Below are positions 22,735 to 31,242 of a stretch of 64,000 bases of DNA, piece by piece; the stretch's first letter is position 1; each line of letters opens with the position of its first letter. The DNA is from Sphaerisporangium perillae (GTDB lineage Bacteria > Actinomycetota > Actinomycetes > Streptosporangiales > Streptosporangiaceae). The notes beneath the pieces were generated by a model. The model saw nothing but the letters and a program-made list of their open reading frames with translations. It searched no databases and had not been told where the DNA came from. The stretch spans positions 1 to 64,000 of the forward strand of contig NZ_JALLPO010000041.1 of NCBI RefSeq assembly GCF_023276435.1. The letters are read 5' to 3'. The translations under genes and the position numbers were made by a program.

Positions 22735-22748
22735 GTTTCACGTGAAAC
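22735..22748. promoter_or_regulatory. parS: parS site 3
   Basis: Exact GTTTCACGTGAAAC, 643 bases from site 2 and 66 bases from the end of the aldolase-like gene. Confidence 0.95.
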
Positions 22749-22813
22749 TGTGCGCGGTATGGCGGGCGGCGACGGTGGTTCCTGAAAGTTGGGGAGTTGT
22801 TGGAGGGGCGCGC

Positions 22814-23869
22814 TCAGCCGGCGAGGCGCTTGAGGGTTTGGTGGATGTCGTTGACGAAGATGTCCACGTCGTCGGGGGAGGTGTCGAATGCCGTCATCCA
22901 GCGGACGATGCCGCGGGGGGCGTCCCACGTGTGGAACAGGTAGCGGGCCTGCAGTTCGCTGATCGCCTCGGTGGGCAGGGAGGCGAAGACGGCGTTGGAC
23001 TCGACCGGCCACTGGATGCCCAACCCAGGGAGATCCGCCACCCCGTCCGCCAGCCTCCGTGCCATCGCGTTCGCGTGGACGGCGTTCCGCCGCCATAGCT
23101 CGTCCGTCAGGAGGGCCGACAGCTGGACGGAGACGAAGCGCATCTTCGAAGCGAGCTGGAGCGTCTGCCGCCGGAGGTACGCTCCCGCTTCCGCCAGCTC
23201 CGGACGGAGGACGACCACGGCTTCCCCGACGAGGGCGCCGTTCTTACTGGCGCCGAAGCTGACCACGTCCACTCCGGCATCGGTGGTCAGGGCGCGCAGA
23301 GAGCAGCCAAGGAAGGCCGCGGCATTGGCGATGCGGGCGCCGTCCATGTGGAGGAGCATGCCGTTGTCGTGGGCGGTCTCCGCCAGCGCCGCGATCTCGT
23401 CGGGGGTATAGCAGGTGCCGAGCTCGGTGACCTCTGAGATGGAGACCACTCGCGGCTGCACCTCGCTGATGTTGCCCCGGCCGCCGAGTCTTGCGGTCAC
23501 GTCCGCGGGGACCAGCTTCCCGGCGGGTGTCGGCACCGTGACGAGCTTGACCCCGAGAACCCTCTCGCTGGCTCCGGTCTCGTGCGTGGCGATGTGCGCC
23601 GTCTCCGGGCAGATGATCGCGTGGTAACGGCGTTCCAGCATCAGGCTGAGCGCGACCATGTTGGCGCCGGTGCCGTTGAGGACGACCAGGCTCGTCGCCT
23701 GGTCACCGAACTCGGCGTGTATCTGTTCGGCCAGCGTGGCGGTCCACCTGTCGTCGCCGTACGCCGGAGCGTCACCGGTGTTGGCGGAACTGACGGCTTC
23801 CAGCACGGCCGGATGCGCTCCGGCATGGTTGTCGCTGGCGAAGCTCTTGGAGTAAAGCTGTTCGATCAC
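22814..23869 (-). CDS. Low-specificity L-threonine aldolase-like PLP enzyme
   Basis: 351 residues. Fold-type I PLP enzyme of the beta-eliminating lyase/threonine aldolase family, which cleaves L-threonine to glycine and acetaldehyde. The PLP lysine lies in VSFGASKNGALVGEA, the cofactor Asp in LLHMDGARIANA, and the N-terminal ASDNHAGAHPAVLEA matches the family. ATG start at 23869. Exact substrate (threonine, allo-threonine or another beta-hydroxy amino acid) is inferred only from family. Confidence 0.88.
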   Translation of the reverse strand: MIEQLYSKSFASDNHAGAHPAVLEAVSSANTGDAPAYGDDRWTATLAEQIHAEFGDQATSLVVLNGTGANMVALSLMLERRYHAIICPETAHIATHETGASERVLGVKLVTVPTPAGKLVPADVTARLGGRGNISEVQPRVVSISEVTELGTCYTPDEIAALAETAHDNGMLLHMDGARIANAAAFLGCSLRALTTDAGVDVVSFGASKNGALVGEAVVVLRPELAEAGAYLRRQTLQLASKMRFVSVQLSALLTDELWRRNAVHANAMARRLADGVADLPGLGIQWPVESNAVFASLPTEAISELQARYLFHTWDAPRGIVRWMTAFDTSPDDVDIFVNDIHQTLKRLAG

Positions 23870-23933
23870 GCCGCCAGGCTACGCCCGGCAGGATGCGCAC
23901 ACGTCCTCCGCCCCATCTCCCCCTCCTGCCCGG

Positions 23934-24330
23934 GGACGGCAGCCTCACGGACCTGGACCGGTTCCTCGCCGTACGGTGGCGCCGGCTTCGCCGTACGGCC
24001 TCTCGCCGTCCCGGCGCCGAAACCAGCGACATCAAGGAGGAGGGAAGGGGGAGCCCAGCCCGGCGAGGGACGAGGGAGGCGGGGTGCGTGCGGGGCCGTC
24101 CTGGCGGTCAGGGTGTCCGGGCCACTCACGTTTCCGGTGCTAGCGAGGACGGCAGCCTCACGGACCTGGACCGGTTCCTCGCCGTACGGTGGCGCCGGCT
24201 TCGCCGTACGGCCTCTCGCCGTCCCGGCGCCGAAACCAGCGACATCAAGGAGGAGGGAAGGGGGAGCCCAGCCCGGCGAGGGACGAGGGAGGCGGGGATG
24301 CGTGCGAGGCCGTCCTGGCGGTCAGGGTGT
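23934..24330. repeat. Two 184-bp direct repeats, 213-bp period
   Basis: 23934-24117 and 24147-24330 are nearly identical (one base inserted and a few changes in the second copy). A third partial copy of about 29 bases begins near 24351. The unit contains its own inverted CCGTACGG motifs. No start signals or coding pattern; I read the region as non-coding duplicated DNA. Confidence 0.85.
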
Positions 24331-24406
24331 ACCGACCGATACGAAGCGGGAGGGAAGGGGGAGCCCAGCCCGGCGAGGGGGCCGTGGAGGAGGCGATTCA
24401 AGCAGT

Positions 24407-24480
24407 CCGGTGGAGCGGGCAGGTTCAGCGGGTGCGGTGGAGCGGGCAGGTTGAGCGGGTGCGGTGGAGCGGTGGAGCGG
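24407..24480. repeat. 27-bp minisatellite, about 2.6 copies
   Basis: Units of GCGGTGGAGCGGGCAGGTT followed by SAGCGGGT (S = C or G) end just before the Ddl-like gene stop. Short tandem duplication in an intergenic stretch. Confidence 0.7.
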
Positions 24481-24496
24481 GTGAGGGGAAGCGGGG

Positions 24497-25450
24497 TTAG
24501 GGGGTGCGGTGGAGGGCGGCTTGGAGGAGGCCGCGGCAGATGGCGCCGAGGTCCTTGCCTGCGGCTTCCACGGCCATGGGGAGAAGGGAGGTCTCCGTCA
24601 TGCCGGGGGCGACGTTCACCTCGAGGAAGTGCGGGCGGCCCTCGGCGTCGACGATGAGGTCGGTGCGGGAGAGGTCGCGGAGCCCGAGGGCGGTGTGCGC
24701 GGTGACGGCCAGCTCCGCGCAGGCCTCCGCCACCTCGGGCCGCAGCCGTGCCGGCGCGAAGAACTCGGTGTGCCCGGCGGTGTAGCGCGCGGAGTAGTCG
24801 TAGACGCCCTCGTCGGCCACGATCTCCACAGGGGGAAGGGCGATGGGCCCGTCACCGAGGTCGATCACGGAGACCGCGACCTCGACGCCTTCGATGTACT
24901 GCTCGACCAGCGAGGTGTCCCCGTACGCGAAGCAGCCGACCATGGCCGCCGGAAGCTCGTCGGCCTTGCGGACGATGGAGCCGCCCAGGGCGGACCCGCC
25001 GTGGGACGGCTTCACGAACAGCGGGAGTCCGAGACGGTCGACGATGCGGGCCAGGACCGCGGACGCGCCGAGGTCGTGGAAGGTCTCCTTGGGCAGTACG
25101 ACCGCGTCGGGCGTGCGGACGCCGACCGAGCGCACCATGGTCTTGGCGGTCGGTTTGTCGAAGGCGATCCGGCAGGCCTCGGGCCCGGCGCCCACGTAGG
25201 GCAGCGAGAGCAGCTCGAGCACCGACCGGATGGCGCCGTCCTCCCCGCTGCCGCCGTGCAGGGTCACGAAGACCACGTCGGGCGGGTCGGCCAGGACGGC
25301 GGGGACCAGGCTCGCGTCGGTGTCCCGTGTCTCTACGTCGATCCCGGCCGCACGAAGCACCTCGCTCACGCGGCGGCCCGAGCGGAGGGAGACCTCGCGC
25401 TCGTAGGACAGCCCGCCTGCCAGCACCAGCACATGGCCGAGATCGCTCAT
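24497..25450 (-). CDS. D-alanine--D-alanine ligase family (ATP-grasp)
   Basis: 317 residues from ATG 25450. The ATP-grasp ligase joins two D-alanines for peptidoglycan stem peptides. Motifs: VLAGGLSYEREVSLRSGRR, TLHGGSGEDGAIRSVLELL, LPLFVKPSHGGSALGGS and FLEVNVAPGMTETSLLP, covering substrate and Mg-ATP binding. Slightly shorter than canonical Ddl (about 350-370), so it could be a second, divergent ligase; the window does not show whether another ddl exists. Confidence 0.85.
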   Translation of the reverse strand: MSDLGHVLVLAGGLSYEREVSLRSGRRVSEVLRAAGIDVETRDTDASLVPAVLADPPDVVFVTLHGGSGEDGAIRSVLELLSLPYVGAGPEACRIAFDKPTAKTMVRSVGVRTPDAVVLPKETFHDLGASAVLARIVDRLGLPLFVKPSHGGSALGGSIVRKADELPAAMVGCFAYGDTSLVEQYIEGVEVAVSVIDLGDGPIALPPVEIVADEGVYDYSARYTAGHTEFFAPARLRPEVAEACAELAVTAHTALGLRDLSRTDLIVDAEGRPHFLEVNVAPGMTETSLLPMAVEAAGKDLGAICRGLLQAALHRTP

Positions 25451-25523
25451 CAAGGACCTTTCTCACATCACAGGGCCGGCAGGCGCCCGCCTGGCCGGAC
25501 GAGGCGCCTGCCGTGCGTCATCT

Positions 25524-26849
25524 TCAGGCTAGGTCGGGTCCGGGCGTGTCGACTCCGCTGTGGGCGGGGGCCGAGCCCGTGCCGAACGTGTCACGCATGA
25601 GCAGTTCCTGCTGGATCACCCCGGCCAGGCGGCGGACGCCTTCGCGGATGCGGTCGGGCTCGGGGTAGCAGTACGACAGGCGCATGTTGCGCGCGCCGGA
25701 GTCGTCGGCGTAGAACCCGGTGCCGGGCACGAACGCCACTCGTTCGGCGACGGCGCGGGGCAGGATCGCCTTGGAGTCGAGCCCGTCGGGCAGCGTCATC
25801 CAGACGAAGAAGCCGCCGGCGGGCCGGGTCCAGGTGCATCCGGGCGGCATGAGAGCGTCCAGGGCGCCGAGCAGGGCGTCACGGCGTTCGCGGTAGAGCT
25901 CGCGGAACGACTTGATCTGCTCCCGCCACGGCTGGGTCGCCAGATATTGCCCGACTGCCAGCTGTGCGAAGCTCGAATGCGACAGGACCGCGGACTCCAT
26001 GGCGAGCACCAGCTTGTCCCGGACGGCGTGCGGGGCGAGGGCCCAGCCGACGCGGAAGCCGGGGGCGAGCGTCTTGGAGAACGAGCCCAGGTAGACGACT
26101 CCGTCCGGATCGTCCGCCCTTAACGCCCGCATGGGGTCGCCGTCGAAGCCCAGCAGGCCGTACGGGTTGTCCTCGACGACGAGCACGTCGGCACGCTGGC
26201 AGATCTCCATCACCTGGCGGCGGCGGGCGGCGCTGAGGGTGACGCCGGCCGGGTTCTGGAAGTTCGGCACCGTGTAGAGGAACTTGATCCGGCGGCCTTG
26301 GCGCGTGAGCGAATCGATGGTCGCGGCGAGGGCCTCGGGGACAAGCCCTTGGTCGTCCATGGCGACGTGCACCACGGACGCCTGGTAGGCGGCGAACGTC
26401 CCGAGGGCGCCCACATACGAGGGGCCTTCGGCGAGGACCACGTCGCCCGGGTCGATGAAGATCCTGGTGATCAGGTCGAGGGCCTGCTGGGAGCCGACGG
26501 TGACGACGACGTCGTCCGGGCCGGCCTCGATGCCCTCCAGGCGCATGACCTCGCAGATCTGCTCGCGCAGGTGGGGGTCGCCCTGGCCGGAGCCGTACTG
26601 CAGGGCCACGGTGCCGCGGCGCGCGACGAGATCGGCGACGATCTCGCCGACGATGTCGAGGGGGAGGGCCGTGACGTACGGCATGCCGCCGGCGAGCGAG
26701 ACCACCTCGGGCCTCGATGCGACGGCGAAAAGAGCTCGGATCTCGGAGGCCACCATGCCGGTAGCCCGTGCGGCGTACCGATCGATGTAGGCGTCGATGC
26801 GCGACCCGTGGGCCACGGTCCTCCGACCGTGATCCTGCTCTTCCGTCAC
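25524..26849 (-). CDS. PLP-dependent aminotransferase, class I/II (2-aminoadipate/aromatic type)
   Basis: 441 residues. GTG at 26849 follows AGGAGG closely. The fold-type I PLP lysine is in LGSFSKTLAPGFRVGWAL; other landmarks are SLAGGMPYVTALP, QYGSGQGDPHLREQI, EDNPYGLLGFDG and AGGFFVWMTLP. It resembles the AAT_I group that includes 2-aminoadipate transaminases and the catalytic domain of MocR regulators; no GntR helix-turn-helix is attached. Substrate unknown. Divergent from the acetyltransferase gene. Confidence 0.86.
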   Translation of the reverse strand: MTEEQDHGRRTVAHGSRIDAYIDRYAARATGMVASEIRALFAVASRPEVVSLAGGMPYVTALPLDIVGEIVADLVARRGTVALQYGSGQGDPHLREQICEVMRLEGIEAGPDDVVVTVGSQQALDLITRIFIDPGDVVLAEGPSYVGALGTFAAYQASVVHVAMDDQGLVPEALAATIDSLTRQGRRIKFLYTVPNFQNPAGVTLSAARRRQVMEICQRADVLVVEDNPYGLLGFDGDPMRALRADDPDGVVYLGSFSKTLAPGFRVGWALAPHAVRDKLVLAMESAVLSHSSFAQLAVGQYLATQPWREQIKSFRELYRERRDALLGALDALMPPGCTWTRPAGGFFVWMTLPDGLDSKAILPRAVAERVAFVPGTGFYADDSGARNMRLSYCYPEPDRIREGVRRLAGVIQQELLMRDTFGTGSAPAHSGVDTPGPDLA

Positions 26850-27251
26850 GGTCCACCTCCTAGGGCATAGCCGAGCTAGGTTTCATTGCGGAGAGACCAG
26901 AGTACGGCAGGCGCCGTCGATTCCTTCCCGCAATTCTTCACTTCAGGTGCTTCTCCTGGCATTTCACCCCGATTTCTGGGGTGCGCCTTTGAACGGGCGG
27001 GGCCATGTCCGGCCTGCCCGAGCTCGTCCCCGGCGGCGCTACGGGCGTCTTCGCCCTGCGCGGCGGCGCTCCGGCGTATCCCAGGGCCGTGCCCGGGCGA
27101 ACTCCCCGGCGGCGACCGGCCACGCGGGTTCGGCGGGGAGGATCGCCGATCTCGGCTTTCACTCGGCTACCATGCCAGTTTGGAGACGCCGTAATTGGTG
27201 CGCTTTTCCGCCATGACTCGCGTTCGTCTCGCAAGGATTGGGGGCCCCGAG
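26850..27251. other. Divergent intergenic region
   Basis: About 400 bases between divergent aminotransferase and acetyltransferase genes. It holds a weak hairpin near 26965-26983 and no credible gene. Probably contains both promoters; hexamers not assigned. Confidence 0.45.
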
Positions 27252-27869
27252 GTGTCGCGTCGGCTGGTGAGTGTCACGCTGGACAACCTTGACGATCTGC
27301 CACGCCGCTGCCGGCGGTGCGTCTTCTGGGAGCTTGATCCCGTCAGCGGGGAGCGCGCGCAGATGGGCGGCGATCCAGAGCTCGAGAAGGAGGCGTGGAT
27401 CTCCGCGACCCTGCTCGAGTGGGGAAGCTGCGGCAAGATCTGCTACGTCGACGGTGTTCCAGCCGGTTTCGTGCTGTACGCACCGCCGCTGTACGTGCCT
27501 CGCTCGGTGGCGTTCCCCACCTCGCCGGTCAGCGCGGACGCCGTGCTGCTGATGACCGCGCACATCATCCCGGAGTTCTCCGGGGGCGGGCTCGGCCGGA
27601 TGCTGATCCAGGGCGTGGCGAAGGACCTGACGCGGCGCGGGGTCCGGGCCATCGAGGCGTTCGGCGACCTGAAGTGGGAGCAGCCCGGCTGTGTCCTGCC
27701 CGCCGACTACCTCCTCGCGGTGGGGTTCAAGACCATCCGTCCGCATCTGCGCTTCCCGAGGCTCCGCCTGGAGCTCAAGACCGCGGTGTCGTGGCGTGAG
27801 GACGTCGAGGTGGCACTGGAGCGCCTGCTGGGTTCCATGACGCCAGAACGGGTACTTCGCCCCGTCTGA
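27252..27869 (+). CDS. GNAT family acetyltransferase
   Basis: 205 residues from GTG 27252; an ATG at 27213 is an alternative start. The GNAT acetyl-CoA loop can be read in HIIPEFSGGGLGRMLIQGVA (R/Q-x-x-G-x-A/G pattern), followed by a C-terminal sheet (GFKTIRPHLRFPRLRLEL). An N-terminal CRRCVFWELDP with two cysteines is notable and could bind a metal. Substrate unknown. The same type of gene sits near trxA in related chromosomes. Followed by a strong bidirectional terminator. Confidence 0.8.
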   Translation: MSRRLVSVTLDNLDDLPRRCRRCVFWELDPVSGERAQMGGDPELEKEAWISATLLEWGSCGKICYVDGVPAGFVLYAPPLYVPRSVAFPTSPVSADAVLLMTAHIIPEFSGGGLGRMLIQGVAKDLTRRGVRAIEAFGDLKWEQPGCVLPADYLLAVGFKTIRPHLRFPRLRLELKTAVSWREDVEVALERLLGSMTPERVLRPV

Positions 27870-27920
27870 GACGATCTCAGGCCCGTAGCGGCCCAGTACT
27901 GGGCGACGGTCGCCTCAGCA

Positions 27921-27955
27921 CAGAGCCCCCCGTGCCGGTGGCACGGGGGGCTCTG
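27921..27955. terminator. Bidirectional terminator between acetyltransferase and trxA
   Basis: A perfect 16-bp stem (CAGAGCCCCCCGTGCC and complement) with a 3-base loop, placed between convergent genes. Confidence 0.85.
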
Positions 27956-28019
27956 CTGGGGGTGGGTACCGCCCGGAAGAGGCGGTGGTACGGCTCGGGC
28001 GAGCGAGCCGCAGGGGCGT

Positions 28020-28343
28020 CTAGATGACGCCGTCGAGCTCGCGGAGCAGCATGGCCTTCGGCTTCGCACCGATGATCTGCTTCACGACCTCGCCACCCTT
28101 GTAGACGTTCAGGGTCGGGATCTGGAGTACGCCGTAGTCGCGAGGAGTCGCGGGGTTCTCGTCGATGTTGATCTTGACGATGGTGAGCTTGTCGGCGTGC
28201 TCGTTCGCGATCTCCTGCAGGATCGGCGCCACCTGGCGGCACGGACCGCACCACTCGGCCCAGAAGTCGACGATGACGGGCTTGTCGCTCTTGAGCACCT
28301 CGGCCTCGAAGGTGGCGTCGGTTACGGACTTGATGTCGCCCAC
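28020..28343 (-). CDS. trxA: Thioredoxin
   Basis: 107 residues from GTG 28343, six bases after GGGGAG; the longer upstream frame lacks a signal. Active site [14 protein letters not shown]. cis-Pro is in [13 protein letters not shown]. Cytosolic disulfide reductase kept reduced by the adjacent TrxB. The two genes are 59 bases apart and likely co-transcribed. In Streptomyces trxBA is controlled by SigR; I did not identify a SigR promoter. Confidence 0.97.
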   Translation of the reverse strand: MGDIKSVTDATFEAEVLKSDKPVIVDFWAEWCGPCRQVAPILQEIANEHADKLTIVKINIDENPATPRDYGVLQIPTLNVYKGGEVVKQIIGAKPKAMLLRELDGVI

Positions 28344-28402
28344 GGTGTTTCTCCCCTTTGACTGGTGGCGTGGCTCGGTGACGGTGGCTCGGAGCGGTGG
28401 CT

Positions 28403-29344
28403 CTAACCGGCGGCGGTGGCGTGCTCCGCGAGCCACCGCTCTGCGTCGATCGCCGCCGAGCAGCCGGTGCCCGCTGCGGTGACCGCCTGACGGTAGGTGT
28501 GGTCGACGACGTCGCCGGACGCGAAGACGCCATCGACATTGGTCCTGGTGGTCTGCGCCTCGACCTTGATGTAGCCCTCGTCGTCGACCTCGAGCTGCCC
28601 CTTGAACAGCTCGCTGCGAGGGTCGTGCCCGATGGCGACGAACATGCCGGTGACGGGCAGCTCGGTCTGCTCGCCGGTCTTGAGATTACGGACGACGACC
28701 CCGCTGACCTTGGTGTCGCCCAGGATGTCGACGACCTGGCTGTCCCAGAGGAAGCGGATCTTCTCGTTGGCGAAGGCGCGGTCCTGCATGATCTTGCTGG
28801 CCCGCAGCTCGCCACGGCGGTGGACCACCGTCACGGAGCGCGCGAACCGGCTGAGGAAGGTGGCCTCCTCCATGGCGGTGTCGCCGCCGCCCACGACCAC
28901 GATGTCCTGGTCGCGGAAGAAGAAGCCGTCACATGTCGCACACCAGGAGACGCCCCGGCCCGACAGCCGCTTCTCGTTCGGCAGGCTCAGCTCGCGGTAT
29001 CCCGAGCCGGTCGCGACGATGACCGTCCTCGCCAGGTAGGTCTCGGTCACGGTCTTGACGACCTTCGGCGTCGCGGTGAGATCCACCTCGACGACGTCGT
29101 CCGCGACGAGCTCGGCGCCGAACCGCTCCGCCTGCTTGCGGAAGTTGTCCATCAGGTCCGGTCCGAGGATGCCGTCGGGGAAGCCCGGGTAGTTCTCCAC
29201 GTCGGTCGTGTTCATGAGCGCGCCACCGGCGGTGACCGAGCCCTCGAACACGAGAGGGTTGAGGTCCGCGCGTGCCGCGTAGACCGCGGCCGTGTACCCA
29301 GCCGGCCCCGACCCAATGATGATCACATTACGGACGTCGCTCAC
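28403..29344 (-). CDS. trxB: Thioredoxin reductase
   Basis: 313 residues, standard length for the low-molecular-weight FAD enzyme that transfers electrons from NADPH to thioredoxin. FAD-binding [19 protein letters not shown], redox pair [16 protein letters not shown] loop [16 protein letters not shown], and C-terminal [22 protein letters not shown] start at 29344. Confidence 0.97.
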   Translation of the reverse strand: MSDVRNVIIIGSGPAGYTAAVYAARADLNPLVFEGSVTAGGALMNTTDVENYPGFPDGILGPDLMDNFRKQAERFGAELVADDVVEVDLTATPKVVKTVTETYLARTVIVATGSGYRELSLPNEKRLSGRGVSWCATCDGFFFRDQDIVVVGGGDTAMEEATFLSRFARSVTVVHRRGELRASKIMQDRAFANEKIRFLWDSQVVDILGDTKVSGVVVRNLKTGEQTELPVTGMFVAIGHDPRSELFKGQLEVDDEGYIKVEAQTTRTNVDGVFASGDVVDHTYRQAVTAAGTGCSAAIDAERWLAEHATAAG

Positions 29345-29502
29345 GCCTCTCGCCTTTCATGCCCATGTGGTTCGGTCGGCTGCCGGTGTGCGTCGCCGCA
29401 CGCGCCCGGCTCCTGGTTGACTGGTTCTTGGATGCCGTTGGCGTCAACAGATCCTAGGCGTCTGCGATTCCCGACCCCGCCAAGCCGCGCCCCCGACACC
29501 AA

Positions 29503-29534
29503 GAAGTCCTCCGCGCGATCACGCGGAGGACTTC
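29503..29534 (-). terminator. Hairpin between anti-sigma gene and trxB
   Basis: A perfect 13-bp stem (GAAGTCCTCCGCG/CGCGGAGGACTTC) with a 6-base loop, just after the anti-sigma gene stop. It likely separates the sigM unit from trxBA. Confidence 0.75.
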
Positions 29535-29578
29535 GGTGCCACGAGCCGGGAGGGTCGTCCACCCGGCGCGGAGAGGCT

Positions 29579-30595
29579 CTACTGCCAGCGGCTGACGGAG
29601 GGCGGGCGCATGTTGCCGCAGTTGGAGTCCACGACGTACACCCAGACCGCGTTGCGGAGGCGATCCTTCCAGAAGGCCATCACCGTGGCCTCGTTCCCCT
29701 CGTAGAGGGCCTGGTCGACGCTGATCGGCTTGGGAGTGGTGTCGGAGTGGAGCCTGTTGCCGACCCGCTCGGAGATCTGCGACACGCATCGCAAGACCGC
29801 GGGATCCCCCGACGCGTCTCCGCCGGACCCGGGACCCGTGGCACCGACGATGGTGACCAGGGGGCCGTTGAGGTCCTTGTTGGAGTAGTTGAAGCCGCTC
29901 TTGCTGATCATGTAGCCGGCCGACGTCGACCCCGGGCTCAAGGTGCCCTTCTGCGGCACCGCGGACTGCGGAGCCGACAGCGCGATGGCCGGCTGAAGGT
30001 TCGCCCCTCCCTCGGTGCCGGTGGCCGACAGCAGGTTCGCGGACACCCCGACGCCGCCGATCACCGCCGCGGCGGCCACGCTCGCCATCGCGGGGATCCG
30101 CCAGGAACGCCGCCGCGACGCCTTGCGACGCCTGGCGGGCGCGATCGTGCCGTCGTCGGCCACCACGCCGAAGCGCACGACCTCCTCGGGCTCCGGGATC
30201 GCGGGCTCCAGCGGCTGCTCCAGGGGCACCGTGGGCATCTTCTGGACCGATGGCGCTGAAGCCGTCAACGGCAGCGCGGCCGGGACCTCCCAGGGGGAGT
30301 CCGCCATGATGCGATCCCAGTCGGGCGCCTCGTCGAGCCTGAGCCCGCCACCGGCCCGCCTGGTCTCGGCCTCGGCGCCGAGTGCCTTGTCGATTCGGAG
30401 CGCGACACCCATCGGCATCGCCGGCACCGGAACCGCCGCGAGCACCTCGCGGACCGCCGCCAGGTCGGCGAGGCTCTCCCCGCAGGGATCGCATACCGCG
30501 AGATGTTCGCGGACTCGCACAGCCATGGCGCCGTCGAGGAGACCCTCTGCCAGCTCGGCCAGGATCTCCAGGTCGTAGTGCGTATCACCCGTCAC
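29579..30595 (-). CDS. Membrane-anchored anti-sigma factor (zinc-finger type)
   Basis: 338 residues. The N-terminal part resembles a zf-HC2 anti-sigma domain (AELAEGLLDGAMAVRVREHL, then HLAVCDPCGESLADLAAV), where H-x3-CxxC would bind zinc and hold SigM inactive. One membrane segment near residue 170 (PAMASVAAAAVIGGVGVS) follows a very basic patch; the C-terminal 150 residues would be outside the membrane and contain two cysteines. It overlaps the sigM gene by 11 bases, which together with the domain supports the pairing. Confidence 0.85.
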   Translation of the reverse strand: MTGDTHYDLEILAELAEGLLDGAMAVRVREHLAVCDPCGESLADLAAVREVLAAVPVPAMPMGVALRIDKALGAEAETRRAGGGLRLDEAPDWDRIMADSPWEVPAALPLTASAPSVQKMPTVPLEQPLEPAIPEPEEVVRFGVVADDGTIAPARRRKASRRRSWRIPAMASVAAAAVIGGVGVSANLLSATGTEGGANLQPAIALSAPQSAVPQKGTLSPGSTSAGYMISKSGFNYSNKDLNGPLVTIVGATGPGSGGDASGDPAVLRCVSQISERVGNRLHSDTTPKPISVDQALYEGNEATVMAFWKDRLRNAVWVYVVDSNCGNMRPPSVSRWQ

Positions 30596-31229
30596 GAAGT
30601 TGTGCTCCCTTCGCGGATGAGACGCGGGTTAGGTCCGATCGGTTCCGCAGATGGGAAAGAATCGGGGCAAGTTTCGCACGGCCTCGCGCACAGCGGCTCT
30701 TGACGGTTCCGGTCGGCACACCCAGCACCTGGGCGGCGTCCTCTACGGAGTACCCCATCATGTCGACCAGCACCAATGCGGCGCGCTGGTCGGCCGGCAG
30801 CAGCTTGAGCGCGGCCGTGACCTCCATGGAGACGTCGCGATCTCCTGTCTGGTCGGGTATCGGAGTGTCCCGCTCGGCGGCCTCGACGAGCTCGTCGTCG
30901 GCGACCGGGCGGATGGACTTTCGGCGCATGCGGTCGAGGCAGGCGTTCACGACGATGCGGTGGAGCCAGGTGGTCACCGCCGCTTCGCCGCGAAAGCTCT
31001 CGGCCTTGCGGTAGGCGGAGACGAAGGCGTCCTGTACGGCGTCGGCCGCTTCGTCAGGGTCACCGAGCGTACGCAGCGCGACGGCCCACATGCGGTCGCG
31101 ATGGCGGCGGACGATCTCGCTGAAGGCGTGTGGATCACCGCCGATATGGCTCGTCAGCAGGTCGGCGTCGGACAACGCGGACCGTGCGGCGTGCTGAGCC
31201 GCCGGCGGGCTATCGGGAGGAGGGTTCAC
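30585..31229 (-). CDS. sigM: ECF RNA polymerase sigma factor SigM
   Basis: 214 residues. Sigma region 2 is readable (AFSEIVRRHRDRMWAVALRT, DAVQDAFVSAYRKAESFRG) and region 4 (LPADQRAALVLVDMMGYSV, then VPTGTVKSRCARGRAKL). GTG start at 31229. Neighbours murJ, anti-sigma and trxBA match the sigM locus of mycobacteria and Streptomyces. Target promoters are unknown from this window; oxidative or envelope stress is the family expectation. Confidence 0.93.
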   Translation of the reverse strand: MNPPPDSPPAAQHAARSALSDADLLTSHIGGDPHAFSEIVRRHRDRMWAVALRTLGDPDEAADAVQDAFVSAYRKAESFRGEAAVTTWLHRIVVNACLDRMRRKSIRPVADDELVEAAERDTPIPDQTGDRDVSMEVTAALKLLPADQRAALVLVDMMGYSVEDAAQVLGVPTGTVKSRCARGRAKLAPILSHLRNRSDLTRVSSAKGAQLRDG

Positions 31230-31242
31230 AACGCGTGTCCTG

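Larger units (their letters stand above)
21680..22813. other. 1.1-kb gene-free gap with two parS sites
   Basis: Between parB and the aldolase-like gene I see no convincing coding sequence: frames lack start signals and read as Pro/Arg/Ser-rich composition artefacts. Two exact parS sites lie here (22092-22105 and 22735-22748), so it probably serves as part of the ParB loading zone. Confidence 0.6.

Noticed and set aside
22158..22745. A plus-strand open frame of 195 codons in the parB-aldolase gap
   Set aside because: No ribosome-binding site, Pro/Arg/Ser-rich translation, overlaps competing frames on the other strand, and contains a parS palindrome.
23893..24657. A 254-codon plus-strand frame through the 184-bp repeats
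   Set aside because: It runs into the Ddl-like gene on the opposite strand, consists of repeat translation, and the repeat copies differ by a one-base insertion.
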